A stretch of 6,392 nt of DNA from Pseudomonas sp. (GCA_026398835.1 JAPLSD010000556.1:1-6392), one strand, 5' to 3'; positions 1 to 6,200 are shown, counted from the stretch's first letter. Notes: generated from the sequence alone by a model not told the origin. A program made the numbers and translations.

Positions 1-986
1 TGCCCATCAACGACCCCAAATCCCTGCAGGACATCGAACTGCCAGAACCGGTGGCCGGCCCACGGGATCTGTTGGTTGAAGTCAAAGCCATCTCGGTCAA
101 CCCGGTGGACACCAAAGTCCGTCAGAACGTCCAGCCCGAAGGCGGCGCTGCCAAGGTGTTGGGGTGGGATGTGGCCGGTGTGGTCAAAGCCGTCGGTAGC
201 GAAGTCAGTCTGTTCAAGGCCGGTGACAAGGTGTTCTACGCCGGCTCCATCGCCCGTGCCGGCGGCAACAGCGAACTGCACGTCGTTGATGAACGAATTG
301 TCGGTCACATGCCAAAAACCCTCGGCTTCGCACAAGCCGCTGCATTGCCGCTGACCGCGATCACCGCCTGGGAGTTGCTCTTCGAACGGTTGCAAATCCA
401 GGAAGGAAAAGCCGATCAGGGCCAAAGCCTGCTGATCGTTGGCGCCGCCGGCGGCGTGGGCTCGATCCTGACCCAGCTGGCCAGTCAACTCACGGCACTG
501 AAAGTGATCGGTACCGCCTCACGCCCCGAAACCCAGAGCTGGGTGCGTAAACTGGGGGCTGATCTGGTGATCGATCACAGCCAGCCACTCAGCGAAGAAC
601 TCAAACGTGCCGGCCAGACTCAGGTGACCCACGTCGCCAGCCTGACCCAGACCGACGAACACCTCGATCAACTGGTCGAAGCGCTGGCGCCTCAAGGCAA
701 ACTGGCACTGATCGATGATCCAAAGGCGCTGGACGTCACCAAGCTCAAGCGCAAGAGCCTGTCGCTGCATTGGGAGTTCATGTACACCCGCTCGCTGTTC
801 GAAACAGCAGACATGCTCGAACAGCACAAGCTGCTCAACCGCGTGGCTGAGCTTATCGATGCCGGCACCTTGAAAACCACCGTCGGCGAACACTTCGGCA
901 CCATCAATGCGGCCAACCTGCGTCGAGCTCACGAACTGCTGGAGAGCGGTAAGTCCAAAGGCAAAGTCGTACTTGAAGGCTTCTAA
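1..986 (+). CDS. Zinc-type alcohol dehydrogenase / NADPH:quinone oxidoreductase family protein (5' partial)
   Basis: The reading frame is open from base 3 (Pro-Ile-Asn-Asp...) to a TAA at 984-986, giving 327 visible residues; bases 1-2 end the preceding codon. The GTG at 51 could be taken as a start, but the upstream codons read like the family's normal N-terminus (PINDPKSLQDIELPEP), so the true start lies off the window, probably about ten residues earlier. The protein is a medium-chain dehydrogenase/reductase: a GroES-like N-terminal half (DLLVEVKAISVNPVDTK, then LGWDVAGVV) and a Rossmann half whose nucleotide-binding motif GAAGGVGS is encoded at 441-464. It resembles the 'zinc-binding alcohol dehydrogenase family protein' group (TIGR02817-like), in which NAD(P)H-dependent reduction of quinones or enones is expected; despite the name I see no convincing structural-zinc cysteine cluster. 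Substrate is unknown. A hairpin follows the stop. Family call is firm, exact reaction is not. Confidence 0.9.
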   Translation, partial: PINDPKSLQDIELPEPVAGPRDLLVEVKAISVNPVDTKVRQNVQPEGGAAKVLGWDVAGVVKAVGSEVSLFKAGDKVFYAGSIARAGGNSELHVVDERIVGHMPKTLGFAQAAALPLTAITAWELLFERLQIQEGKADQGQSLLIVGAAGGVGSILTQLASQLTALKVIGTASRPETQSWVRKLGADLVIDHSQPLSEELKRAGQTQVTHVASLTQTDEHLDQLVEALAPQGKLALIDDPKALDVTKLKRKSLSLHWEFMYTRSLFETADMLEQHKLLNRVAELIDAGTLKTTVGEHFGTINAANLRRAHELLESGKSKGKVVLEGF

Positions 987-1000
987 AACACAGTGCCGTT

Positions 1001-1038
1001 GGAGTCATCCGCAACCCGTATGGGATGCGGATGACACC
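1001..1038. repeat. Long imperfect hairpin after the oxidoreductase gene
   Basis: A perfect 10-bp inverted repeat, GTCATCCGCA (1004-1013) and TGCGGATGAC (1026-1035), is extended inward by CCC/GGG around a GTAT loop after one A/A mismatch, and outward by GG/CC after another A/A mismatch. It starts 15 bases after the oxidoreductase stop codon, so it may end or protect that transcript. No T-run follows directly, so it is not a classical intrinsic terminator. A dispersed intergenic repeat is possible but does not match a Pseudomonas REP that I recognise. Confidence 0.6.
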
Positions 1039-1051
1039 GTCAGTCAGAGAC

Positions 1052-1064
1052 TTGACCTCGGTCA
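1052..1064 (+). promoter_or_regulatory. Possible promoter/operator of the small gene: TTGACC box inside a palindrome
   Basis: TTGACC at 1052-1057 matches a sigma-70 -35 box well and overlaps the perfect palindrome TGACC-TC-GGTCA (1053-1064). The -10 candidates 17-18 bases downstream (CGCATT or GCATTC, about 1075-1081) are poor. The site lies about 75 bases upstream of the 59-residue gene's start codon. It may be a regulated promoter; the call rests only on sequence pattern and position. Confidence 0.25.
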
Positions 1065-1123
1065 TATTTTTGAACGCATTCGGGGTCTACACTTGGGTCC
1101 TTTGCAATGTTGTCTTTTACGTG

Positions 1124-1129
1124 AGGAGG
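1124..1129 (+). promoter_or_regulatory. Strong ribosome binding site (AGGAGG) that fixes the start at 1136
   Basis: A perfect AGGAGG lies six bases before the ATG at 1136. The same frame is open back to an ATG at 1025, but that start falls inside the right arm of the hairpin's neighbourhood, has no comparable site, and would add 37 residues of unrelated character. The 1136 start is therefore preferred. Confidence 0.75.
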
Positions 1130-1135
1130 TCAGCA

Positions 1136-1315
1136 ATGAAGATCCTGATAAAAGAACTGGCAAAATCTCAAGGCCCTCAATGGCAGGTCAGGCTCGACCA
1201 GCACGCGGTGACATTCCGCAGTGAAGCCGAAGCCCGCGCCTTCGCCACGACACTGGAAACACGACTACAAGCCCCCCATCGATTTCCTGACCGTCAGCAA
1301 CTATCTGCTGGCTGA
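1136..1315 (+). CDS. Small protein of unknown function (59 residues)
   Basis: The frame from ATG 1136 to TGA 1313-1315 encodes 59 residues beginning MKILIKELAKSQ. I do not recognise a named family. The composition suggests two beta strands (KILIKEL and QWQVRLDQHAVTF) followed by an amphipathic helix (SEAEARAFATTLETRLQ) and a polar, proline-containing tail. There is no signal peptide, membrane segment or cysteine, so a soluble cytosolic protein is expected. The start was chosen by the AGGAGG at 1124-1129. It looks like a real gene rather than a chance frame because of that ribosome binding site, its tight convergent packing with the exporter gene (one base between the stops), and because it is the only plausible coding frame between the flanking genes. 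No function is inferred. Confidence 0.7.
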   Translation: MKILIKELAKSQGPQWQVRLDQHAVTFRSEAEARAFATTLETRLQAPHRFPDRQQLSAG

Positions 1316-1316
1316 G

Positions 1317-2513
1317 TCAGACAGCCGCTTGCGCCGCGATTCTCGCGTTCTGCAGTCGGCGGGTGACCATGGCCACTGTCACCGCAAGAATTCCGCACAG
1401 ACTGATCACCATGGCCATCGGCATGGCGCTGCCGTCATGCAGAATCCCGACCAGTGACGCCGCTCCGGCGGCGACACTGAACTGCAAACATCCGAGCATT
1501 GCCGAAGCACTGCCCGCCCGTGCGCCTTGACCACTCATGGCGCAGGCCGAGGCATTGGGAATGATGCAGCCCAGACTCGCGATGCAGATAAACAGTGGCA
1601 CCAGCAACGGCCACAACTGAGTCGTGTGCAGCGCGCTGACGCCCAGCAAGGTCAGCCCGGCCGCCAGATAAACCCATACCGTGCGCGCCAGCAAAAAGGC
1701 CGGCCCACGCCTGGACAGCAACCGCGCATTGATCTGCGCCACCAGAATGAAGCCCGCCGCGTTAGCACCGAACAGCCAGCCAAAATGCTCGGCCGGTACG
1801 CCGTAGAGTTTAATGAAGACGAAGGGGGAACCGGCGATGTAGGCAAACATCCCGGCAATCGCGATGCCGCCGGTCAGGGCATGACCGAGAAAGACCTTGT
1901 CTGACAGCAACCGACCATATTGTCGCAAAGCGCCCGACAACGGTTGGCGTGGCTGATTGGCCGGCAGGCTTTCCGGCAATCCCAGCGCCACGGCCAGAGC
2001 AGACAGCGCACTGAACAAGGTCAGCATAATAAAGATCGACTGCCAGCCGTAAAGGTTGACCATCAGCCCGCCGAGCATCGGCGCCAGGATCGGCGCCAGG
2101 CCCATCACCAGCATCAGTTGCGAAAAGACTTTGGCCGACGCCACTGCATCGCACTTATCACTGACCACCGCCCGGGAAATCACCATCCCCGCGCACCCCC
2201 CCAAGGCCTGGACGAAACGCGCGCCGATCAGCCAGTCGAGGCTAGGCGCAAAGGCACAGGCCAGGGACGCCAGGGTGAACAGCGTGACCCCGGCCAGCAG
2301 TGGAATCCGCCGACCGAAGCGATCCGCAACTGGACCATAGGCCAGTTGCCCGATGGACAAGCCAAGAAAATAAGCCGCCAGCGTCAGCTGAACGTGTTTT
2401 TCATCGGTGCCGAAAGCCAGGGCCATCGCAGGAAAGGCCGGCAGATAGAAGTCAATCGCCAGCGGGCCGAAGGCGCTCAACGCCCCGAGAATCATAATTG
2501 TGCGGAAGTTCAT
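1317..2513 (-). CDS. Bcr/CflA-type multidrug efflux MFS transporter
   Basis: This 398-residue protein has the length and about twelve hydrophobic segments of a drug:H+ antiporter of the DHA1 group. The first helix carries the motif LAIDFYLPAFP (residues 18-28), typical of the Bcr/CflA subfamily. Motif A, GPVADRFGRR, is at 60-69 in the loop between helices 2 and 3. A motif-B-like RFVQALGG (99-106) with R114 follows, and GLAPILAPMLGG (138-149) corresponds to motif C of exporters. It should act in the inner membrane, exporting a small drug-like compound in exchange for protons; Bcr itself exports bicyclomycin, but substrates vary and cannot be read here. The ATG at 2511-2513 has no good Shine-Dalgarno sequence, yet no better in-frame start is evident. 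It lies 95 bases downstream of copZ on the same strand, so read-through from the copper promoter is possible. Its stop is one base from that of the convergent small gene. Confidence 0.92.
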   Translation of the reverse strand: MNFRTIMILGALSAFGPLAIDFYLPAFPAMALAFGTDEKHVQLTLAAYFLGLSIGQLAYGPVADRFGRRIPLLAGVTLFTLASLACAFAPSLDWLIGARFVQALGGCAGMVISRAVVSDKCDAVASAKVFSQLMLVMGLAPILAPMLGGLMVNLYGWQSIFIMLTLFSALSALAVALGLPESLPANQPRQPLSGALRQYGRLLSDKVFLGHALTGGIAIAGMFAYIAGSPFVFIKLYGVPAEHFGWLFGANAAGFILVAQINARLLSRRGPAFLLARTVWVYLAAGLTLLGVSALHTTQLWPLLVPLFICIASLGCIIPNASACAMSGQGARAGSASAMLGCLQFSVAAGAASLVGILHDGSAMPMAMVISLCGILAVTVAMVTRRLQNARIAAQAAV

Positions 2514-2608
2514 CTGGCATCCAGGTTACGCATCAGTCAGCAGTCCGACAGTCTAGCCGCGCTTGGATGCCTTGAACATTCCGATAGGTCGCTAACTAAT
2601 AAAAAGAC

Positions 2609-2806
2609 TCAGGCAAGCGTCACCGCGTAACCTTCTTCGCTGATCAGGTTGATCACTTCCTCTGTCGATAGAGCGCTTTCAACGCCCACCTCTTTTGCAG
2701 CGAGGTCAACCCGAACACTGGCCGCCGGGTCCTTGGCTTGCAGCGCTTGAGTAATGGCCCGAACGCAGTGGCCGCACGACATACCTTGAACGTTGAATAC
2801 TTGCAT
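2609..2806 (-). CDS. copZ: CopZ-like copper chaperone (single heavy-metal-associated domain)
   Basis: The 65-residue protein is one heavy-metal-associated (HMA) domain with the metal-binding loop GMSCGHC, the ligands being C11 and C14. Length and pattern match cytosolic Atx1/CopZ-type Cu(I) chaperones, which bind one Cu(I) between the two cysteines and deliver it to the copper ATPase or sensor. The start ATG (complement of 2804-2806) follows AAAGGAG (complement of 2814-2820) at seven bases, a strong ribosome binding site. A CueR-type promoter lies about 30-60 bases upstream. The gene is transcribed away from the copA block, and the MFS exporter follows on the same strand. A serine replaces the more common threonine of GMTC, which is a normal variation. 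Free-standing HMA proteins sometimes serve mercury or zinc, but the promoter and neighbours argue for copper. Confidence 0.93.
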   Translation of the reverse strand: MQVFNVQGMSCGHCVRAITQALQAKDPAASVRVDLAAKEVGVESALSTEEVINLISEEGYAVTLA

Positions 2807-2836
2807 GAGGCGTCTCCTTTAATGAGGTATGTGGCC

Positions 2837-2867
2837 ATCCTCGACCTTGCCACGATGGCAAGGTCAA
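2837..2867 (-). promoter_or_regulatory. CueR-type promoter and operator of copZ
   Basis: Read on the minus strand, TTGACC (complement of 2862-2867) is followed after 19 bases by a weak -10, GAGGAT (complement of 2837-2842). The overlong 19-base spacer is the hallmark of MerR-family promoters, which are inactive until the bound activator distorts the DNA. Within the spacer region lies a perfect inverted repeat, ACCTTGCCA / TGGCAAGGT, with three central bases (2844-2864). Both arms are identical to those at the copA promoter. CueR encoded at 5746-6159 is the obvious regulator. The box read on the plus strand shows TCGACC at the mirrored -35 position but no credible -10. Confidence 0.88.
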
Positions 2868-2954
2868 GTTCTGCTTTGATCTGCCGGGCTGGCAATCGGT
2901 GCCGTGCTCGGCCAAGCTGCGTCATCAACGACACAACAGTAGGAGATTCAGCCC

Positions 2955-3338
2955 ATGCGCTGGTCAGCCTTTAGCCTATTCAGCATCCTCAGCCTTTTCG
3001 GTACGGCGCAAATGGCCAGTGCCGCCGGAGAAGATTACGGCGTGCTGATTATTTCCCGCGAACGCCTGGAAGTCGCGACCTCTTGCGAGATCGGTGTGTA
3101 CATCCAGGATCAGTTGTCTGCACGACTGTTCCAGGAACAGAGCACTTCGTTCAATTTGCCACCGGGCAGCGTTTCGCTACGGCTCAAGCTGTTGCCGGGC
3201 CAGGCACCAGGCTGCAACCCCGGGATACTGGCTCCTGGTTCGCAGAACATCACCCTCAAGGCGGGTCAGATCCTCAAATTCCGTATCGCCATGACCCAGG
3301 CAGGTATGTACCTGAAACCGGCGTCACTGGGATATTGA
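2955..3338 (+). CDS. Predicted secreted protein of unknown function in the copper locus
   Basis: The frame encodes 127 residues. The N-terminus is a clear Sec signal peptide: a basic residue (R3), a hydrophobic core at about 5-18, and an ASA-AG cleavage site after A23. The mature part, about 104 residues, has alternating hydrophobic/polar stretches suggesting a beta-rich domain, with no transmembrane segment or lipobox. Two cysteines (C44, C87) could form a disulfide in the periplasm; M112 and M118 near the C-terminus might bind Cu(I), but there is no dense Met/His motif. AGGAG at 2941-2945, nine bases before the ATG, supports the start. It lies between the divergent copZ and copA, on the copA strand, 98 bases before copA. 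I do not recognise a characterised family. A periplasmic or outer-membrane role linked to copper is inferred from position only. Confidence 0.82.
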   Translation: MRWSAFSLFSILSLFGTAQMASAAGEDYGVLIISRERLEVATSCEIGVYIQDQLSARLFQEQSTSFNLPPGSVSLRLKLLPGQAPGCNPGILAPGSQNITLKAGQILKFRIAMTQAGMYLKPASLGY

Positions 3339-3376
3339 TCACCGCCTACCGTTATTCTGCATCCGCAGATTGGCGC

Positions 3377-3407
3377 TTGACCTTGCCAGCATGGCAAGGT
3401 TGATCCT
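3377..3407 (+). promoter_or_regulatory. CueR-type promoter and operator of copA-cueR
   Basis: TTGACC (3377-3382), a 19-base spacer and GATCCT (3402-3407) match the architecture of the E. coli copA promoter, where TTGACC and TAACCT are also 19 bases apart. A perfect 9-bp inverted repeat, ACCTTGCCA (3380-3388) and TGGCAAGGT (3392-3400), surrounds three central bases, and is where CueR should bind. The left flank through the repeat is the same as at the copZ promoter. The ribosome binding site GGGAG (3424-3428) lies eight bases before the copA start. Confidence 0.9.
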
Positions 3408-3436
3408 GTAGTTAATTTCTACAGGGAGTACGACCT

Positions 3437-5749
3437 ATGCCCGAATCAACCACCTTCGATCTGCCGATTGCCGGCATGACCTGCGCCAGTTGTGCCGGGC
3501 GGGTCGAACGCGCCTTGAGCAAAGTCATCGGCACCAGCGCCGTCAGCGTCAACCTGGCCACCGAACAGGCCCGCGTCCAGGCGCCGAGCGACAGCCTTCC
3601 TGCGTTGATGCAAGCCGTGCAGCTGGCCGGTTACAGCGTTCCGGCCCAGAGCCTGGAATTGAGCATCGGCGGCATGACCTGTGCGTCCTGCGTCGGTCGG
3701 GTCGAGCGAGCACTGGCTAAAGTCGCCGGGGTGAAGAGCGTCAGCGTCAACCTGGCCAATGAACGTGCGCACCTCGAATTGCTGGGCCAGATCCCCCCCG
3801 CGACCTTGATCGCAGCTGTCAGCAAAGCCGGATACTCCGCCAGCCTGTGGCAAAGCGAACAATCGACGTTCACCGATCAACAACAGCGTTTGCATCGCGA
3901 GCGCTGGGCCTTGTTGCTGGCAATCATTCTGGCGTTGCCATTGGTACTGCCGATGCTGGTGCAACCCTTTGGCCTGCACTGGATGCTCCCGGCCTGGGTG
4001 CAATTTGCCTTGGCGACGCCGGTGCAGTTCATCTTCGGTGCGCGTTTTTATGTCGCTGCCTGGAAGGCCGTTCGGGCCGGTGCCGGGAACATGGACTTAC
4101 TGGTGGCTCTAGGCACCAGCGCCGGGTATGGCCTGAGTCTTTATGTTTGGGCGACTGCGACCGCCGGCAGCATGCCGCACCTGTACTTCGAAGCCTCGGC
4201 GGTGGTGATTGCTCTGGTGCTGCTCGGCAAATACCTGGAAAGCCGCGCCAAGCGCCAGACCGCCAGCGCCATCCGCGCCCTTGAAGCCTTGCGTCCAGAG
4301 CGGGCGATTCAAGTCATCGACGGCCGCGAACAGGACGTCGCCATCAGCGATTTGCGCCTTAATGATCTGGTCATGGTCAAACCCGGTGAACGTTTCCCGG
4401 TGGATGGCGAAGTGATCGAAGGTCAGAGCCATGCCGATGAAGCGCTGATCAGCGGCGAAAGCCTGCCCGTGCCGAAACAACCCGGCGACCCAGTCACCGG
4501 TGGTGCGATCAATGGCGAAGGTCGTCTGTTGGTGCGCACCCTGGCGCTCGGTGCGGAAACGGTCCTGGCGCGGATCATTCGTCTGGTGGAAGACGCCCAG
4601 GCCGGCAAGGCGCCGATTCAGAAACTGGTGGATAAAGTCAGCCAGGTGTTCGTGCCCGTGGTGCTGTTGCTGGCACTGGCGACTCTGGTCGGCTGGTGGC
4701 TGTATGGCGCGCCGTTGGAAACTGCCGTCATCAATGCGGTCGCGGTATTGGTGATCGCCTGCCCGTGCGCTCTGGGCCTGGCTCATGAAGTCAGCGCGGT
4801 GGTTTTCGACAAGACCGGCACATTAACCTCCGGCACTCCGCAAATCGCTCACCTCAGCGCCATCGATGGTAACGAAGGCAGCCTGCTGCAACTGGCCGGC
4901 GCTCTGCAACGCGGCAGTGAACACCCGCTGGCCAAAGCCGTGCTGGACGCCTGCGCCGAGCGAAACTTGCCCGTGGCCGATGTCAGCGCCAGCCAGTCCC
5001 TGACCGGTCGTGGCATCGCCGGTACGTTAGACGGCCGGCACCTCGCTTTGGGCAATCGGCGACTATTGGAGGAAAGCGGCTTGAATGCCGGCGCACTCAA
5101 AGAGTCCGCTCAACGCTGGGAAACAGAGGGCCGGACGCTGTCCTGGCTGATCGAACAAAGCCCGCAACCCCGGGTGCTCGGTCTGTTCGCATTTGGCGAC
5201 ACCCTCAAGCCTGGCGCCCTGCAAGCGGTGCAAGCGCTGAACGCCCGCCATATCAGCAGCCATCTGCTGACTGGCGACAACCGTGGCAGCGCCCGGGTCG
5301 TCGCCCAAGCATTGGGCATCACCGATGTACACGCCGAAGTGCTGCCAGCCGATAAAGCCGCCACCGTCGCCGAGCTGAAGAAAACCGGCGTGGTGGCCAT
5401 GGTCGGCGACGGCATCAACGATGCCCCGGCACTCGCGGCGGCCGATATCGGCATTGCCATGGGCGGCGGCACCGACGTTGCCATGCATGCAGCCGGAATC
5501 ACCTTGATGCGCGGCGATCCGCGACTGGTGCCGGCGGCGCTGGAGATCAGCCGCAAGACCTACGCGAAGATCCGCCAGAACCTGTTCTGGGCCTTCGTCT
5601 ATAACCTGATCGGGATTCCACTGGCGGCATTCGGCCTGCTCAATCCGGTTCTGGCCGGCGCGGCCATGGCGCTGTCCAGCGTCAGCGTGGTGAGCAATGC
5701 GCTACTGTTGAAAACCTGGAAACCCAAAGACCTGGAGGACGCTGAATGA
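3437..5749 (+). CDS. copA: Cu(I)-exporting P1B-type ATPase, with an internal 28-residue deletion
   Basis: CopA uses ATP to move Cu(I) from cytosol to periplasm. The 770-residue frame shows, in order: two HMA domains with CASC loops (C16/C19 and C82/C85); helices MA, MB, M1 and M2 at about 155-268; the actuator loop ISGES (338-342); M3 (about 401-424); M4 with CPC (442-444); the phosphorylated aspartate in DKTGT (D458); SEHP (494-497); GRGI (524-527); TGDN (612-615); GDGIND (657-662); YN (722-723) in M5 and MxxSS (744-748) in M6. What is wrong is the spacing. From the first CPC cysteine to the aspartate there are 16 positions; in E. coli (C479/D523), Legionella (C382/D426) and Archaeoglobus (C380/D424) CopA there are 44. 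The conserved TPTA and GILIKD-x-EALE region is absent, so the usual length of about 798 becomes 770. Activity is doubtful. The stop overlaps the cueR start, and a CueR promoter precedes the gene. Confidence 0.95.
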   Translation: MPESTTFDLPIAGMTCASCAGRVERALSKVIGTSAVSVNLATEQARVQAPSDSLPALMQAVQLAGYSVPAQSLELSIGGMTCASCVGRVERALAKVAGVKSVSVNLANERAHLELLGQIPPATLIAAVSKAGYSASLWQSEQSTFTDQQQRLHRERWALLLAIILALPLVLPMLVQPFGLHWMLPAWVQFALATPVQFIFGARFYVAAWKAVRAGAGNMDLLVALGTSAGYGLSLYVWATATAGSMPHLYFEASAVVIALVLLGKYLESRAKRQTASAIRALEALRPERAIQVIDGREQDVAISDLRLNDLVMVKPGERFPVDGEVIEGQSHADEALISGESLPVPKQPGDPVTGGAINGEGRLLVRTLALGAETVLARIIRLVEDAQAGKAPIQKLVDKVSQVFVPVVLLLALATLVGWWLYGAPLETAVINAVAVLVIACPCALGLAHEVSAVVFDKTGTLTSGTPQIAHLSAIDGNEGSLLQLAGALQRGSEHPLAKAVLDACAERNLPVADVSASQSLTGRGIAGTLDGRHLALGNRRLLEESGLNAGALKESAQRWETEGRTLSWLIEQSPQPRVLGLFAFGDTLKPGALQAVQALNARHISSHLLTGDNRGSARVVAQALGITDVHAEVLPADKAATVAELKKTGVVAMVGDGINDAPALAAADIGIAMGGGTDVAMHAAGITLMRGDPRLVPAALEISRKTYAKIRQNLFWAFVYNLIGIPLAAFGLLNPVLAGAAMALSSVSVVSNALLLKTWKPKDLEDAE
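4769..4792 (+). other. Junction of an in-frame deletion (about 84 bp) inside copA
   Basis: The codons for ALGLA (4769-4783), which follow the CPC motif, run directly into those for HEVSAVVF and the DKTGT loop. The expected intervening segment, the cytosolic end of helix M4 and the lead-in to the phosphorylation domain, is missing. Comparison of known CPC-to-aspartate spacing (44 versus 16 here) gives exactly 28 missing residues. The most natural breakpoint is at 4783/4784, though short homology may shift it by a few bases. Confidence 0.85.
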
Positions 5750-6159
5750 ACATCGGCCAAGCAGCCCGTCAGAGCGGCCTGAGCGCAAAGATGATTCGTT
5801 ATTACGAGTCGACCGGTCTGCTCAAAGTAGCCCATCGCACCGACAGCGGCTACCGCGTGTACGGTGAGGTCGACCTGCACACCCTGGCCTTCATCAAACG
5901 CTCACGGGATCTGGGGTTCTCGCTGGAAGAAGTCGGCAAACTGCTGACCCTCTGGCAGGATCGACAGCGTGCCAGCGCCGACGTCAAGGCACTGGCTCGC
6001 CAGCATATCGAGGAGCTGAACCTCAAAATCCGCGAACTGGGGCAGTTACGCGACACCTTGCAGGATCTGGTCGAACACTGTCACGGCGATCATCGCCCCG
6101 ACTGCCCGATCCTCAAGGAACTGGCCTCGGGTGGATGCTGTGAGAAGGGTGTTGCCTGA
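5746..6159 (+). CDS. cueR: CueR, Cu(I)-responsive MerR-family activator
   Basis: The 137-residue protein starts with a MerR-type winged helix (NIGQAARQSGLSAKMIRYYE, residues 2-21; wing with GYRVYG at 35-40). A dimerising coiled helix covers about 80-110, and a metal-binding loop follows. The Cu(I) ligands of E. coli CueR, C112 and C120, are present at the same numbers (CHGDHRPDC, 112-120), and S77, the position that marks +1-ion sensors rather than +2-ion sensors, is also a serine. A second cysteine pair is at 131-132, as in the E. coli C-terminal tail. It should bind the operators before copZ and copA and switch both on when cytosolic Cu(I) rises. The ATG overlaps the copA stop (ATGA, 5746-5749); GGAGG (5734-5738) lies seven bases upstream inside copA. 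Translational coupling and positive autoregulation are expected, since no separate promoter is evident. A bidirectional terminator follows at 6201. Confidence 0.96.
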   Translation: MNIGQAARQSGLSAKMIRYYESTGLLKVAHRTDSGYRVYGEVDLHTLAFIKRSRDLGFSLEEVGKLLTLWQDRQRASADVKALARQHIEELNLKIRELGQLRDTLQDLVEHCHGDHRPDCPILKELASGGCCEKGVA

Positions 6160-6200
6160 TCTGTCATACACAAACCTCGCTCCTACAAAATCAACAGACA

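Noticed and set aside
1025..1135. N-terminal extension of the small protein to the ATG at 1025
   Set aside because: The AGGAGG before 1136 is far better, and the extra 37 residues would overlap the hairpin and the presumed promoter.
1920..2630. Long plus-strand open frame of 236 codons antisense to the MFS exporter
   Set aside because: It mirrors the exporter's coding strand, is rich in Gln/Arg as expected of an antisense frame in GC-rich DNA, and shows no domain or convincing ribosome binding site.
2653..2934. Alternative minus-strand frame of 93 codons overlapping copZ and its promoter
   Set aside because: It would run across the CueR operator and lacks recognisable features, while copZ in the other frame is clear.
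3356..3369. Small TCTGC/GCAGA hairpin just before the copA promoter, as a terminator of the exported-protein gene
   Set aside because: The stem is only five pairs and no T-run follows, so it is too weak to call.
3455..3845. Tandem similarity at the CopA N-terminus
   Set aside because: It is the normal pair of HMA domains found in many CopA proteins, not an unusual repeat.
4451..4462. ISGES in place of the textbook TGES in the CopA actuator domain
   Set aside because: As far as I recall SGE is common in pseudomonad CopA proteins; the essential G and E are present, so it is not a defect.
4109..4786. Minus-strand open frame of 225 codons inside copA
   Set aside because: It is opposite a gene with clear P-type ATPase motifs and has the low-complexity composition of an antisense shadow.
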